From NCBI GenBank assembly GCA_017480425.1, contig JAFVAR010000036.1, positions 1-34,359 of the forward strand: a stretch of DNA of 34,359 bases, in the 5' to 3' direction. Numbering within the stretch: position 1 is the first letter of the stretch; each line of letters starts with the position of its first letter. The stretch is from a bacterium (GTDB lineage: Bacteria > Cyanobacteriota > Vampirovibrionia > Gastranaerophilales > Gastranaerophilaceae). Below, piece by piece: positions 1 through 8,266 of this stretch. The notes under the pieces are model-generated. The model ran no database searches, was not told the origin of the DNA, and worked only from the letters and a program-made list of their open reading frames with translations. The position numbers and the translations under genes are program-made.

Positions 1-94
1 GGTTTTAATAATGGATTTTAAATACCACGCAAAACGTGACATTTAGTCACCTTTTGCTGTTCGCGGCGGAGTCCTTACCCCTGCCCACCACTTT

Positions 95-121
95 AAAAGA
101 CTTCTTCGGAGGTCTTTTTTT
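95..121 (+). terminator. Rho-independent terminator, repeat copy 1
   Basis: A 10-bp stem AAAAGACTTC / GAGGTCTTTT (95-104 with 109-118, one T-G wobble) closes a TTCG loop (105-108) in the stable C(UUCG)G context and runs into a T tract. It reads on the plus strand. Confidence 0.75.
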
Positions 122-278
122 GTTGGGGTGTACTCTCACGCGTTACCTTAGGGTAACGGGTTCTTTCCTCCTTCCGCTTTTGAGGGTTTTAATAATGGAT
201 TTTAAATACCACGCAAAACGTGACATTTAGTCACCTTTTGCTGTTCGCGGCGGAGTCCTTACCCCTGCCCACCACTTT

Positions 279-303
279 AAAAGACTTCTTCGGAGGTCTT
301 TTT
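279..303 (+). terminator. Rho-independent terminator, repeat copy 2
   Basis: Identical stem-loop to the one in copy 1 (279-288 with 293-302, loop TTCG), but the T tract is two bases shorter. Its conservation while the flank diverges suggests that the hairpin matters. Confidence 0.7.
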
Positions 304-414
304 GTTAGGTATATTCTCACGCATTACCTTCCGGCAATGGGTTCTTCCATCCACTGCTATTGATTTTGTTATCAAATGTTTATATTTCCTACGAAGAACG
401 TGACGTTTAGTCAT

Positions 415-453
415 CTTTTCACTGCACTATTGATAAGTAAACATTGTGAAAAG
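415..453. repeat. 8-bp inverted repeat past the 3' end of the DUF805-type gene
   Basis: CTTTTCAC (415-422) pairs perfectly with GTGAAAAG (446-453) across a 23-base loop. It lies just downstream of the minus-strand gene ending at 462 and could slow or end that transcript, but the loop is long and no clean U-tract follows. Confidence 0.35.
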
Positions 454-461
454 TTTATATT

Positions 462-1694
462 TTATTTTTGTATATCATAGAACTTCCACATTTTGAATAT
501 ACTCTTCAACATTTGTTTTGCAGAGATATTATCCCAATCTACATCACTATTAAATTCTCCAAGTAGTTGGTGCTTTTCTGTGGAATATAATTTTACTTTT
601 CTTAAATTATCAGAATCAGAAGAATATGGACATCCATTCGGGTACTTTATTTTATTTAACTTGTAGCAATATCCCTTAGATATCTTCTGCGCTTTATTCA
701 TTAAATCGAGTTTATCAAATATTGTGTATGTTTTCCAATCATTTTCCGACACATAAAACTTATATTCATTTTCCGAAAACTCGTATGAATCAAAGTATAT
801 AAACGCCATTGATTTATGTACACCATCTAACTCTATTTTTTCATCAGATTTTTTGTTATCAATTTTTTGTTCTACAGCAGGCGGGGATGCCAATTGTTCT
901 GCTGCAGTGTTATCATTACAATTTGCGGGACTTAATGCAATTAATAAAGCGATAATTAATACTATTGGTAATATAAATAATGCCGGAATAATTAAAAATT
1001 TCAAACATATAAAAAATATTGTCTGTTTTTTTTGAGATTTATTAAAAGCCTTAACATCATTCCACTTTTTACCTTTATAAGCCCATTCATTACCTTTAAG
1101 CCCGCAATATAATTTAAATAATTCTGAAAATGGTGTAGTATATAGTGCCCATATAAATAATGTTGTGTAAGACCTGTTATAAAGTCCCCAAATCCAAGTT
1201 CCGAAATATGCACCCCAGTTGAAGTCTTTTGTGTAGTCATAAGGTAATTTTGAGGTAACTTTTCCGGGAATAAAAAGCAAACATAATCCTACAATAGAAG
1301 TAACAAATGAAATTGCTATATAAACAGAAAACTGAAATATAAACCAAAAATTTGTTAGACCCATGAATATGACACAAACGGCTGTTAGGAAATTGTTTGT
1401 TTTTGCACACAAATCTCTTATCCGTCTGTGAATTGTCGGAACCCAAAGAGCCAATACAGCAATTGCACCAATTAGTGTCACAACTTTTAATATTATTGGC
1501 GCATTATAAAATATAGTATTAAACTGAAAAATATTTTCTAATGAAGAACATTTTATAAGCCAATACATTATAAATGGAATATTTGCCAGAAAAGAAATTG
1601 CAGAAATACATATTAAGTTAATGCAATAATCTCTTCTTCCAAGTATACCGTCATAGCTATATAATTTGGTATTTATATCTAAATTTTCTGACAT
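462..1694 (-). CDS. Membrane protein: DUF805-like plus DUF2628-like domains with exported C-terminal tail
   Basis: A 410-residue multi-pass membrane protein of unknown function. Residues 1-145 look like DUF805: YDGILGRRDY near the start, several hydrophobic helices and a conserved HRRIRDL at about 89-95. Residues 158-225 (FNWGAYFGTWIWGL ... GNEWAYKGKKW) form a second, DUF2628-like module that is clearly homologous to the whole of the next protein upstream (1722-2132). A strong helix at about 226-255 is followed by a soluble tail of about 150 residues, probably outside the cytoplasm. The gene follows its neighbour by 27 bases, so the two are likely one transcript. No good Shine-Dalgarno precedes this ATG. 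Domain names come from motif recognition, not a search. Confidence 0.8.
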   Translation of the reverse strand: MSENLDINTKLYSYDGILGRRDYCINLICISAISFLANIPFIMYWLIKCSSLENIFQFNTIFYNAPIILKVVTLIGAIAVLALWVPTIHRRIRDLCAKTNNFLTAVCVIFMGLTNFWFIFQFSVYIAISFVTSIVGLCLLFIPGKVTSKLPYDYTKDFNWGAYFGTWIWGLYNRSYTTLFIWALYTTPFSELFKLYCGLKGNEWAYKGKKWNDVKAFNKSQKKQTIFFICLKFLIIPALFILPIVLIIALLIALSPANCNDNTAAEQLASPPAVEQKIDNKKSDEKIELDGVHKSMAFIYFDSYEFSENEYKFYVSENDWKTYTIFDKLDLMNKAQKISKGYCYKLNKIKYPNGCPYSSDSDNLRKVKLYSTEKHQLLGEFNSDVDWDNISAKQMLKSIFKMWKFYDIQK

Positions 1695-1721
1695 ATATTA
1701 ACCCATCATATTTTGTCTTAT

Positions 1722-2132
1722 TTATTCAACAGCTGCTCCGCTTACTGCAGCAACAATTATAATAAATGCAAGTATAATTCCAATTAAAATGCCTAATACT
1801 GCAAGTATAGTTCCGGCAATAGCCCATTTTTTTTGATATTCATGAAAAGCTTCAACACTTGCGAATTTTTTATTTTTCCATGCCCATTCATTTCCTTTTA
1901 TGCCAAACCATATTGCTAAAGCTATTTGTGCTATACCTGAAACAAGATTAACAAAAGGAATAAACACTAAAACTACAGTTAATAACATTAATAATGTAAT
2001 ATACGTTTTATTTCCAAGTCCCCAAATCCAAGTTAAAAGAAATGCACCCCAGTTAAAATTATCGGATACATTTTCCGGAACCACAATATTTTCACCTTGA
2101 CCTGAATTGTTTACAAATGCTTCATCTGCCAT
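1722..2132 (-). CDS. Small DUF2628-like membrane protein
   Basis: A 136-residue protein. Its N-terminal 25 residues are polar, then FNWGAFLLTWIWGLGNKTY leads into a hydrophobic helix pair, GIKGNEWAWKNKKF and a final glycine/alanine-rich helix. The same motifs in the same order occur at residues 158-225 of the following protein (462-1694), so the two share a duplicated domain. AAGGAGA sits 6 bases before the ATG. A perfect TATAAT lies upstream on the minus strand (2184-2189). No function is known to me; similar domains occur in small integral membrane proteins of many bacteria. Confidence 0.8.
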   Translation of the reverse strand: MADEAFVNNSGQGENIVVPENVSDNFNWGAFLLTWIWGLGNKTYITLLMLLTVVLVFIPFVNLVSGIAQIALAIWFGIKGNEWAWKNKKFASVEAFHEYQKKWAIAGTILAVLGILIGIILAFIIIVAAVSGAAVE

Positions 2133-2183
2133 CTTTTTCTCCTTACAATTATTCTTATTAAAAGTTACATATATTTATGCCGG

Positions 2184-2189
2184 ATTATA
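2184..2189 (-). promoter_or_regulatory. -10 box upstream of the DUF2628-like gene
   Basis: The minus strand reads TATAAT here, about 50 bases before the start at 2132. The -35 region is only a T-rich tract, so this is a weakly supported promoter. Confidence 0.4.
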
Positions 2190-2260
2190 TACCATATGCC
2201 GTAAAAAAAAATCATATAAAAATATTAAAAAAAGCTATGATGGAAAATTTAATTTTTAGA

Positions 2261-3298
2261 TTACCCCAAAATATTGCCACTTTTCAAGTAGTATATTGCT
2301 GCAATAAATAATATTATAACGAATATTACTATGCCTAACTTGCCATTAGAGCTTTCTGCTGTACTTCCATCCGTATATATAGGCAATGGTACTCCCAGTT
2401 CTTCTTGTAATTTTTTAACTTTATCTTCATATAACTCTCTATCATCTTTATTTAGATTAAAGTTATCTAAAAGTTTTTTATATATTCCTAATGCAGCTTT
2501 ATCATCTTCCGCTGTATACTCATAAAACATGGCCAAATCAAAGTAATATTCTCTTTTTTTTAAAATATTATTTTCTAACTCAATAAGTTTGCTAAATATA
2601 TTTTCAATATTTTTTCTATCTTCTGAGTAATAAACGGAATCCTCACATAAATAGCTAAATTTAACATAGTACGGTATTACATTATTAGGACTTTTTGCAA
2701 TAATTTTATCACAATATCCAATTGCAGCTTTTTTCCCTTCCAGCTCACTTAGGCAAACTGTTATATTATATTGTGCATCATAATTATATTCATCAATTCC
2801 GGAAGCTTTTTGATGATATTTCAATGCTTTTGCGTATTCGTTGTTATCCTGATATAAAGAGCCGAGTAAATTATATGCCTTTATTAGATTTGGGTTAATT
2901 TCCAGAGCCTTATTACAAATCTCTATTATAACTGTGTTATCGAAATTTGGTTCGCCTGTATATATGTAATCCATTATTGTTGCTTTTGTATAATAAGCCT
3001 CTGCAGAAGAAGAATATTTTTCAATTAAATTATCACAATATTTTATAATCTCTTCTTTATTCTGTTCATTTTCATAAAGATATATCATTTTTTTTTCGTG
3101 AATATCAAAATTATCAGGACAAAGTTCCAAAATTTTGTCATAACAATCTAAAATGCTGCTATCATCAATGCAGTATGATTTATATAAATATGCATTAACA
3201 TTGTTTGGATTATTTTTAATCTCATTTTCAGCTAAAATAATCAAATTATCATAATCTTCTGTGTTTAATAATTCTTCGGCTCTCTCTTTAAATTCCAT
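2261..3298 (-). CDS. TPR-repeat protein with C-terminal membrane anchor
   Basis: A 345-residue protein. Most of it is helical repeat of tetratricopeptide type, for example NPNLIKAYNLLGSLYQDNNE followed by YAKALKYHQKASGID, and CDKILELCPDNFDIHEKK. The last 30 residues (GKLGIVIFVIILFIAAIYYL) form one hydrophobic helix, so the protein is probably tail-anchored with its TPR solenoid in the cytoplasm. The usual role of such solenoids is protein binding; no partner can be named. GGGAGGG precedes the ATG at good spacing. It stands between the DUF2628-type pair and the protease-like gene, all on the same strand. Confidence 0.85.
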   Translation of the reverse strand: MEFKERAEELLNTEDYDNLIILAENEIKNNPNNVNAYLYKSYCIDDSSILDCYDKILELCPDNFDIHEKKMIYLYENEQNKEEIIKYCDNLIEKYSSSAEAYYTKATIMDYIYTGEPNFDNTVIIEICNKALEINPNLIKAYNLLGSLYQDNNEYAKALKYHQKASGIDEYNYDAQYNITVCLSELEGKKAAIGYCDKIIAKSPNNVIPYYVKFSYLCEDSVYYSEDRKNIENIFSKLIELENNILKKREYYFDLAMFYEYTAEDDKAALGIYKKLLDNFNLNKDDRELYEDKVKKLQEELGVPLPIYTDGSTAESSNGKLGIVIFVIILFIAAIYYLKSGNILG

Positions 3299-3359
3299 AC
3301 GCCCTCCCGAATCGTGTTTTTATTATTTCATATTTTTTATAACCAGTCAAAAAAATATT

Positions 3360-3989
3360 TTACTTTAATACTTTTTGCCTAACTTTTTGAGTATCAGTAA
3401 ATGACATTTCGTCCAAAGCAGTTTTTAATGTATTAATTTTATAATCCTTAAATTTTACAGTATCACTTTTATATTCATCCAAATGTATAAAATTCCTGTA
3501 TACTGTTTTATATTTTGAATTCGCATTCGGAACGTAATCCGCAAAACCAAGCCAAGCATCTATAATATATGGTTTACCGCTATTTTCTACCAACAAAGCC
3601 ATGTGATCAAGATCTTCATCTATTGCAGTTCTCAGCTCTACTGGCTTAGTATCTTTTATTCCAAGCAATCGTGCAACAATCATTGATAAATCTGTCATTT
3701 CAGCACAATTCCCCAAGTTAAAAAATTTGATTAAATCCAAGTATTGATTAATTTTTTCTGCCCCATGATATTTTAGTGAAGTAGATGCAATTGCATATTT
3801 CCAACGTGCGCTGCGTATTTTTCTTGTAAGTTCAGTAAGAGAATCTTTTATATTCATATATTTTGAAGAAGCACAATACTTAGTAGATGATACCAGCGGA
3901 AATTTTTGAGCAACCATTCTTGCAATATCATCTGCTTTTCTTATTGTACGATTTCTTGAAGTAAATGTGACGTTGCTTATGCTTTGCAT
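3360..3989 (-). CDS. Putative transglutaminase-like cysteine hydrolase (effector-like)
   Basis: A 209-residue protein. GNCAEM places a cysteine at 95; LDHMALLVE places a histidine at 129; YIIDAWLG places an aspartate at 144. The order Cys-His-Asp, and a His-Asp gap of about 15, fit the catalytic triad of transglutaminase-like and related papain-fold hydrolases, and the G-N-C-x-E / D-H / D-x-W pattern resembles cysteine-hydrolase domains seen in secreted bacterial effectors. There is no signal peptide. The N-terminus MQSISNVTFTSRNR carries the short aromatic tag shared with other proteins here. It lies 23 bases after the coiled-coil gene 4013-5308, so they are probably cotranscribed. Enzyme class is inferred; substrate unknown. 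Confidence 0.6.
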   Translation of the reverse strand: MQSISNVTFTSRNRTIRKADDIARMVAQKFPLVSSTKYCASSKYMNIKDSLTELTRKIRSARWKYAIASTSLKYHGAEKINQYLDLIKFFNLGNCAEMTDLSMIVARLLGIKDTKPVELRTAIDEDLDHMALLVENSGKPYIIDAWLGFADYVPNANSKYKTVYRNFIHLDEYKSDTVKFKDYKINTLKTALDEMSFTDTQKVRQKVLK

Positions 3990-4012
3990 TTGTACGCTCC
4001 ATATTTATGGAA

Positions 4013-5308
4013 TTATGCTAAAAGTTCTTTCCAAACTGATTCCGGAAGTAGTCCTGTATTTTTGTCGCACAAATTTGCTAATTCCTTGTATCTCAGAATT
4101 TCTTTGTTTTCGGCGGTCAGATAATCATAATTGTCTACCGTTCCGATTTTTATAAAAGCTGCTCGATTTGCTTTTTCAAATTTGATGCTGTAGCTTAAAT
4201 TATCTGCCCAATCTTTTTTAAGTTCGGCAAGTTCTTCTTCCGCTTTTTCCAGAGCAGATTTTAATTTTGCATCATCACTTACGGAAAGCTTAGATTTTAA
4301 ACTTTCAATTTCGCTAATTTTGTCTTTTATTTCACCAATTCCTTTAGTAAGTTCTTTCCAGATTTCTCCTATTGGGTATATATCAGCTTCTCCAAGACAA
4401 TTTGTCTTAAAACTGTATATTTTTTGTACACTATCAAACATTTTATTTAACTGTTTGTCCAAATCAGGAAATCTTCTTAATACAGTGAGATTTCTTTCCA
4501 ATAATTCTTTTCTTCCCTTAACTGCCTCTTTCCAGTGGTGTTCTCCCATATAAATATTTACGTTTTCACGTAAATATTGCTCATATTGCTTTTGCATACT
4601 GGCAAGAATTTGTTTTCTTGTAACTGAAACTACAGGTTTAGTTTTTGCTGCTTCTTTTGTTTTTCCGCTCACTTCAGACTTTGATATTATATCAATAAGC
4701 TCTTCTGTTGAAAATTTTTGTTCGGCATTTATGTTATGCTTTTTAACTTGTGCCCAAAACTGAGCAAGTGCGTGATTTTTTATTAACTTGCTTGATATAT
4801 ATTCATCTTCAAGTTTTTGCAGTGCTTTAAAATATTCTAAAGCAGCTTTGTTTTTCTTTTGTTCAAAATGAAGTTTTTTACAAATAGTTTCTATTGTTTT
4901 TGTTAAATCGCCATATTTTTTTAATTCTTGACAAATGACGGATATTTGCGGATTCATAGGGTCTTTTTCAAGTAATTCTCTTAAAAAATTTACATTCCAG
5001 GTGATTCTTGCTTTTTCATTAGATAGCCGTGCAAATTTGTCCAGCGGTCTTCTTTGTCTCAAAATTTCCAATAAAACTTCTTTTTCCATTTCTGTTTCCG
5101 GCATTTTAACGTTTAGTTTTTCTGCCCAAATGTCTTGTGACAATAAAATTCTTAACTGATTCTTTAATACTTCCGGACTGAGTGTTTTACCTGAAAAAGA
5201 TATTGAATTACCGTAGTTTTTTCCATGTATATTTTTATGTGACGAATAATTTTGTAATAAATTTGCGTTAGATGCTTTGGGGGAGTTCATTATTGGTGAT
5301 ATAAACAT
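4013..5308 (-). CDS. Coiled-coil protein with N-terminal ISFSGK tag
   Basis: A 431-residue, highly charged and mostly helical protein of unknown function. Residues 1-35 are polar and low in complexity, then ISFSGK occurs at about 35-40. The rest is rich in K, E and L; strong coiled coil is likely around 330-375 (EIKDKISEIESLKSKLS and ALEKAEEELAELKKDW). There are no membrane segments and no export signal. AAGGAT lies before the ATG. The 3' neighbour is the cysteine-hydrolase candidate, 23 bases away, so this protein could be a partner, chaperone or scaffold for it; that is only a guess from position. Confidence 0.7.
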   Translation of the reverse strand: MFISPIMNSPKASNANLLQNYSSHKNIHGKNYGNSISFSGKTLSPEVLKNQLRILLSQDIWAEKLNVKMPETEMEKEVLLEILRQRRPLDKFARLSNEKARITWNVNFLRELLEKDPMNPQISVICQELKKYGDLTKTIETICKKLHFEQKKNKAALEYFKALQKLEDEYISSKLIKNHALAQFWAQVKKHNINAEQKFSTEELIDIISKSEVSGKTKEAAKTKPVVSVTRKQILASMQKQYEQYLRENVNIYMGEHHWKEAVKGRKELLERNLTVLRRFPDLDKQLNKMFDSVQKIYSFKTNCLGEADIYPIGEIWKELTKGIGEIKDKISEIESLKSKLSVSDDAKLKSALEKAEEELAELKKDWADNLSYSIKFEKANRAAFIKIGTVDNYDYLTAENKEILRYKELANLCDKNTGLLPESVWKELLA

Positions 5309-5398
5309 ACTTATCCTTTCTCATTGACTACATTAGAGACGACTAACACTTATACAAAAAGCTCAACATGTTTTTTTTTGCCATAGCCTGTTGTAAAT

Positions 5399-5408
5399 GT
5401 AACAAAAA
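5399..5408 (-). promoter_or_regulatory. TTTTTGTTAC intergenic motif
   Basis: The minus strand reads TTTTTGTTAC about 90 bases upstream of the coiled-coil gene start at 5308. It is one of five occurrences of TTTTGTTAC noticed in non-coding gaps of this window. Confidence 0.35.
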
Positions 5409-5425
5409 TTAATATAAAAATAATT

Positions 5426-6007
5426 TTATATAGGCAAATACATAGCATCAGAATACCCGCAATGGAATGGAATGCCATGTTCTATAAAATCTTGAATTTC
5501 TTTTGCACCCTTTTTAGTTGTTGATAAAAGACCGCATTTATAGTAAAACACACTCGGATTGCAGTTTTTGTTTTCAGGTTTTAGCAGTAATCTTCCGCCA
5601 TATTTTTCTTTAGCTAAATTAATAATTTTTTCCATAACTTGTCTTCCGATACCTTGACCTTTATCCCTTACTGATAGACCATCAATGTATAAGTAAGGTA
5701 AAATATTTCCGCTTTCATCAGTGTATCCCGGAATTTTTCGTATTATATCAGTACTTATTGCTGAATTTGCAGCTGTTCTTTCTGTCAAAAGTACATCTGT
5801 TCCTTTGAAAAAAAAGGGTATAACATTATATTTAAAACTAAGAATGTTTGATGATAAATTTTGCGAAATTTGCCTCCCGTAATCCACAGTTCTTGCGGTA
5901 CCGATTTGGTCTGCTGTTCTTTTCACACTTGCCGGACGCATATTTGCATTATTAACCTTGGTTAATTTTGTGTAATTTTTAAACAAATTTATATTTGGTA
6001 TCTTCAT
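5426..6007 (-). CDS. GNAT-family N-acetyltransferase
   Basis: A 193-residue protein. The acetyl-CoA binding motif A is clear: LSVRDKGQGIGRQVMEKII (about 111-129) with the R-x-x-G-x-G loop at 114-119, followed by an LLLKPENKN strand and NPSVFYYKCGL (about 150-160), the usual motif B with its Tyr. The first 75 residues (MKIPNINLFKNYTK...) lack recognisable domain signals and may be a lineage-specific extension. The substrate cannot be told; GNAT enzymes acetylate amines on small molecules, peptides or proteins. The gene stands alone between AT-rich gaps and has only a weak ribosome-binding site. Confidence 0.75.
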   Translation of the reverse strand: MKIPNINLFKNYTKLTKVNNANMRPASVKRTADQIGTARTVDYGRQISQNLSSNILSFKYNVIPFFFKGTDVLLTERTAANSAISTDIIRKIPGYTDESGNILPYLYIDGLSVRDKGQGIGRQVMEKIINLAKEKYGGRLLLKPENKNCNPSVFYYKCGLLSTTKKGAKEIQDFIEHGIPFHCGYSDAMYLPI

Positions 6008-6146
6008 CTTATTTTACCTGAATATTCCCCTAACTATATAAAGCATATTATGGTATAAAAATTGCTTTTTTGTTAAGAATTTATTTGATTTTTTAACAAT
6101 AGTTACATTTAAAAATATTTAAGTCTTTATTTTTGTGTAATTTTTA

Positions 6147-6176
6147 TTGCAATTATGTTAATAATAAATTTATGTT
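6147..6176 (+). promoter_or_regulatory. Possible promoter for the secreted protein at 6202
   Basis: TTGCAA (6147-6152) and TATGTT (6171-6176) are spaced 18 bases apart and end 25 bases before the ATG. Each box matches consensus at four of six positions, so support is moderate. Confidence 0.4.
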
Positions 6177-6201
6177 ATTCTAAAAGAAGGGAGTGGAGAT
6201 T

Positions 6202-6951
6202 ATGAAGAAACAGTTTTTATTTATAATATTTTTCTTAGGGATTTTCGGATATACACAATTTAACCAGCAAATAGGAGCGTTGCCGAATCCTTGGGTAGAT
6301 TGCGGAGATAGTATATACTGCGGAGCAAAAAAAGCCGGATTTAATCTTCCGCTCAGAGTTAAAAATTATTCTGTTCGTGCAATGGAAGATATGCTGGAAA
6401 TCACTTTTCCTTTGGACAAAAAGAGAGATGTATCGGTAAGAAAAACCTGTAAATATACCGGAGCTGGCGATATAAGCGGAGTTTATGAAGACTATCCGAT
6501 TGTTAAAACCATAAAATTAAATAATGGTGTAATCTTCAATGTTAAAGGCATAAGGAACAAAATCTATATTGCAAATTTTGCTGCCGAGAGCGGATATTAC
6601 AGTATTTATTGTAAAAAAGGAATGACAAACAGTGATATAGAATATATTTATGAAATATTGGCAGAAGCGGAATCAAAACGTGATTTTGATGAGGAAAAAA
6701 GTACATATTCCATAGATAAGCTAAGGAAATTAAGAACTGTGGACGGAATTGTTGAACCGGTTTATACTCAAGACTGTTTCCCTCGTACACTTCAAAAAGT
6801 CGGAGTTACAAAAGATTGTTTTGAAAGAGCAAATTTGGGTGAATACAGTGCTTGTACCGAATCTCAAGTTAAAATGATTAAAGAATATTTTAAAAAAGGG
6901 TATAAACACGACCCTCTTAATAATGGCTGCGGCGAATTTTGCGCTGAATAA
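6202..6951 (+). CDS. Secreted or periplasmic protein, unknown function
   Basis: A 249-residue protein. The N-terminus MKKQFLFIIFFLGIFGYTQF is a signal peptide or signal anchor. The mature part opens with WVDCGDSIYCGAKKAGF and holds many cysteines, several near the C-terminus (NGCGEFCAE), so disulphides are likely outside the cytoplasm. I chose the ATG at 6202 because AAGGGAG (6187-6193) lies 8 bases ahead; an in-frame GTG at 6193 would overlap that site. It precedes tyrS by 74 bases, but tyrS has its own likely promoter. Family not recognised. Confidence 0.75.
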   Translation: MKKQFLFIIFFLGIFGYTQFNQQIGALPNPWVDCGDSIYCGAKKAGFNLPLRVKNYSVRAMEDMLEITFPLDKKRDVSVRKTCKYTGAGDISGVYEDYPIVKTIKLNNGVIFNVKGIRNKIYIANFAAESGYYSIYCKKGMTNSDIEYIYEILAEAESKRDFDEEKSTYSIDKLRKLRTVDGIVEPVYTQDCFPRTLQKVGVTKDCFERANLGEYSACTESQVKMIKEYFKKGYKHDPLNNGCGEFCAE

Positions 6952-6964
6952 TTTATTAGTTTAA

Positions 6965-6992
6965 TTGATATATGATTTAAATTATTTATGAT
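6965..6992 (+). promoter_or_regulatory. tyrS promoter
   Basis: TTGATA (6965-6970), a 16-base spacer and TATGAT (6987-6992) make a good sigma-70-type promoter, each box matching at five of six positions. It would give a leader of about 27 bases, too short for a T-box. Confidence 0.6.
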
Positions 6993-7025
6993 AGTATATT
7001 CTTAGATTCTATTCGAGGAGACAGT

Positions 7026-8249
7026 ATGAAAATTTTTGAAGAATTACAAGCTCGCGGACTTATTGCACAAGTTACTGATAATGAAGAAATTAAAGAACTC
7101 ATAAATAATGGAGGAGCAAGATTTTATATTGGTTTTGACCCCACTGCTGATTCATTGCACGTAGGACACTTTATGGCTTTATGCTTGATGAAAAGGCTAC
7201 AGATGGCAGGCAATAAGCCTGTTGTGCTGATAGGCGGCGGAACAGGATATATTGGTGATCCGTCAGGACGATCCGATATGCGTTCAATGATGACTCCGGA
7301 AACGATTCAGCATAACTGTGATTGTTTTAAAAAACAGATGGAAAGATTTATTACATTTGGAGATAATGCCGCAATTATGGTTAATAATGCTGACTGGCTT
7401 TTAAAATTAAATTATATAGAGTTGTTGAGAGAAGTCGGTGCTTGTTTTTCTGTAAATAACATGTTGAGAGCGGAATGTTATAAGCAAAGAATGGAAAAAG
7501 GCTTAAGCTTTTTAGAATTCAATTATATGATTATGCAAGCCTATGATTTTTATCATTTGCATCAAAATTACGGTTGCAATATGCAGTTTGGCGGAGATGA
7601 CCAGTGGTCTAACATGCTTGCCGGAACCGAGCTAATACGTAAAAAAAACGGAGAAGACGCGTATGCAATGACTATTACTTTGCTTATGAACAGTGAAGGC
7701 AAAAAAATGGGAAAAACTGCAAAAGGTGCAGTATGGCTTGATCCGGAGAAGACATCTCCGTTTGAATTTTATCAGTATTGGAGAAATGTTGATGATACTG
7801 ATGTAATGAAGTGCATAAAAATGCTTACATTCCTTTCAATGGAAGAAATTGAAGCAATGGAAACTTGGGATGATTCAAGAATTAATGAAAAGAAAGAAAT
7901 TCTTGCTTACGAATTGACTGCTCTTGTTCATGGTTCAGAAGAAGCGGATAAAGCAAAAGCTGCTGCATATGCATTATTTAGCGGCTCAGGCGACAGCGAC
8001 AGTATGCCGACGACTGAAATAAAACAAGAAGATTTATTTGACGATAAAATTAACATAGTCTCGCTTATTGTAAAATGTAATATGGCACCGAGTAAGGGTG
8101 AAGCAAAAAGATTGATACAACAGGGCGGTATAAGCGTTAACGACGAAGTTGTATCTGCTTTAGACAAAACATATACAAAAACAGAGCTTGCCAGCGGCTT
8201 AAAAATAAGAAAAGGCAAAAAGCATTTTCATAAGGCGATTTTTGCTTAA
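7026..8249 (+). CDS. tyrS: Tyrosyl-tRNA synthetase
   Basis: Cytoplasmic enzyme that activates tyrosine with ATP and charges tRNA-Tyr. The 407-residue length is normal for the bacterial type. The class I signature is HVGH (45-48) in FDPTADSLHVGHF, the tyrosine pocket region is YDFYHLHQNYGCNMQFGGDDQW split around residues 172-194, and the second signature is KMGKT (227-231), close to the KFGKT of well-studied bacterial enzymes. The last 60 residues (APSKGEAKRLIQQGGISVND) are an S4 RNA-binding domain. GAGGAG precedes the ATG. It converges with thrB, with only 17 bases between the stops and no obvious terminator. Confidence 0.97.
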   Translation: MKIFEELQARGLIAQVTDNEEIKELINNGGARFYIGFDPTADSLHVGHFMALCLMKRLQMAGNKPVVLIGGGTGYIGDPSGRSDMRSMMTPETIQHNCDCFKKQMERFITFGDNAAIMVNNADWLLKLNYIELLREVGACFSVNNMLRAECYKQRMEKGLSFLEFNYMIMQAYDFYHLHQNYGCNMQFGGDDQWSNMLAGTELIRKKNGEDAYAMTITLLMNSEGKKMGKTAKGAVWLDPEKTSPFEFYQYWRNVDDTDVMKCIKMLTFLSMEEIEAMETWDDSRINEKKEILAYELTALVHGSEEADKAKAAAYALFSGSGDSDSMPTTEIKQEDLFDDKINIVSLIVKCNMAPSKGEAKRLIQQGGISVNDEVVSALDKTYTKTELASGLKIRKGKKHFHKAIFA

Positions 8250-8266
8250 ATAATATATTTTAAAAT

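Larger units (their letters stand above)
1..425. repeat. 184-bp tandem repeat, two copies plus degenerate third
   Basis: Bases 1-184 recur from 185 with a period of exactly 184. Bases 185-298 match 1-114 without a visible change, then copy 2 loses two T of a T-run and diverges from about 306. A degenerate third start is recognisable at about 366-425 (AACGTGACGTTTAGTCATC against AACGTGACATTTAGTCACC). The unit is clearly richer in G+C than the flanking coding DNA. Each unit holds a GTGAC/GTCAC hairpin (36-50, 220-234, 400-414) and, in copies 1 and 2, a UUCG-loop terminator and a third hairpin (141-158; 322-339). No convincing reading frame is present. This accounts for the only stretch over 300 bases without a gene. 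It may be a tandem array of small-RNA genes; the family is not recognised. Confidence 0.85.

Noticed and set aside
135..158. Ribosomal RNA fragment (the minus strand reads GGTAACGCGTGAGAGTA)
   Set aside because: The likeness to a 16S segment covers only a few bases and nothing around it fits rRNA.
36..230. Open frame of 64 codons across the tandem repeat
   Set aside because: It begins in a hairpin, crosses the terminator and repeat boundary, and has no ribosome-binding site; it is a by-product of the repeat.
1..425. CRISPR array
   Set aside because: The unit is 184 bases with no short repeat/spacer alternation, and no cas-like gene is nearby.
6952..7025. T-box leader for tyrS
   Set aside because: The gap is 74 bases and the predicted leader about 27 bases, far too short.
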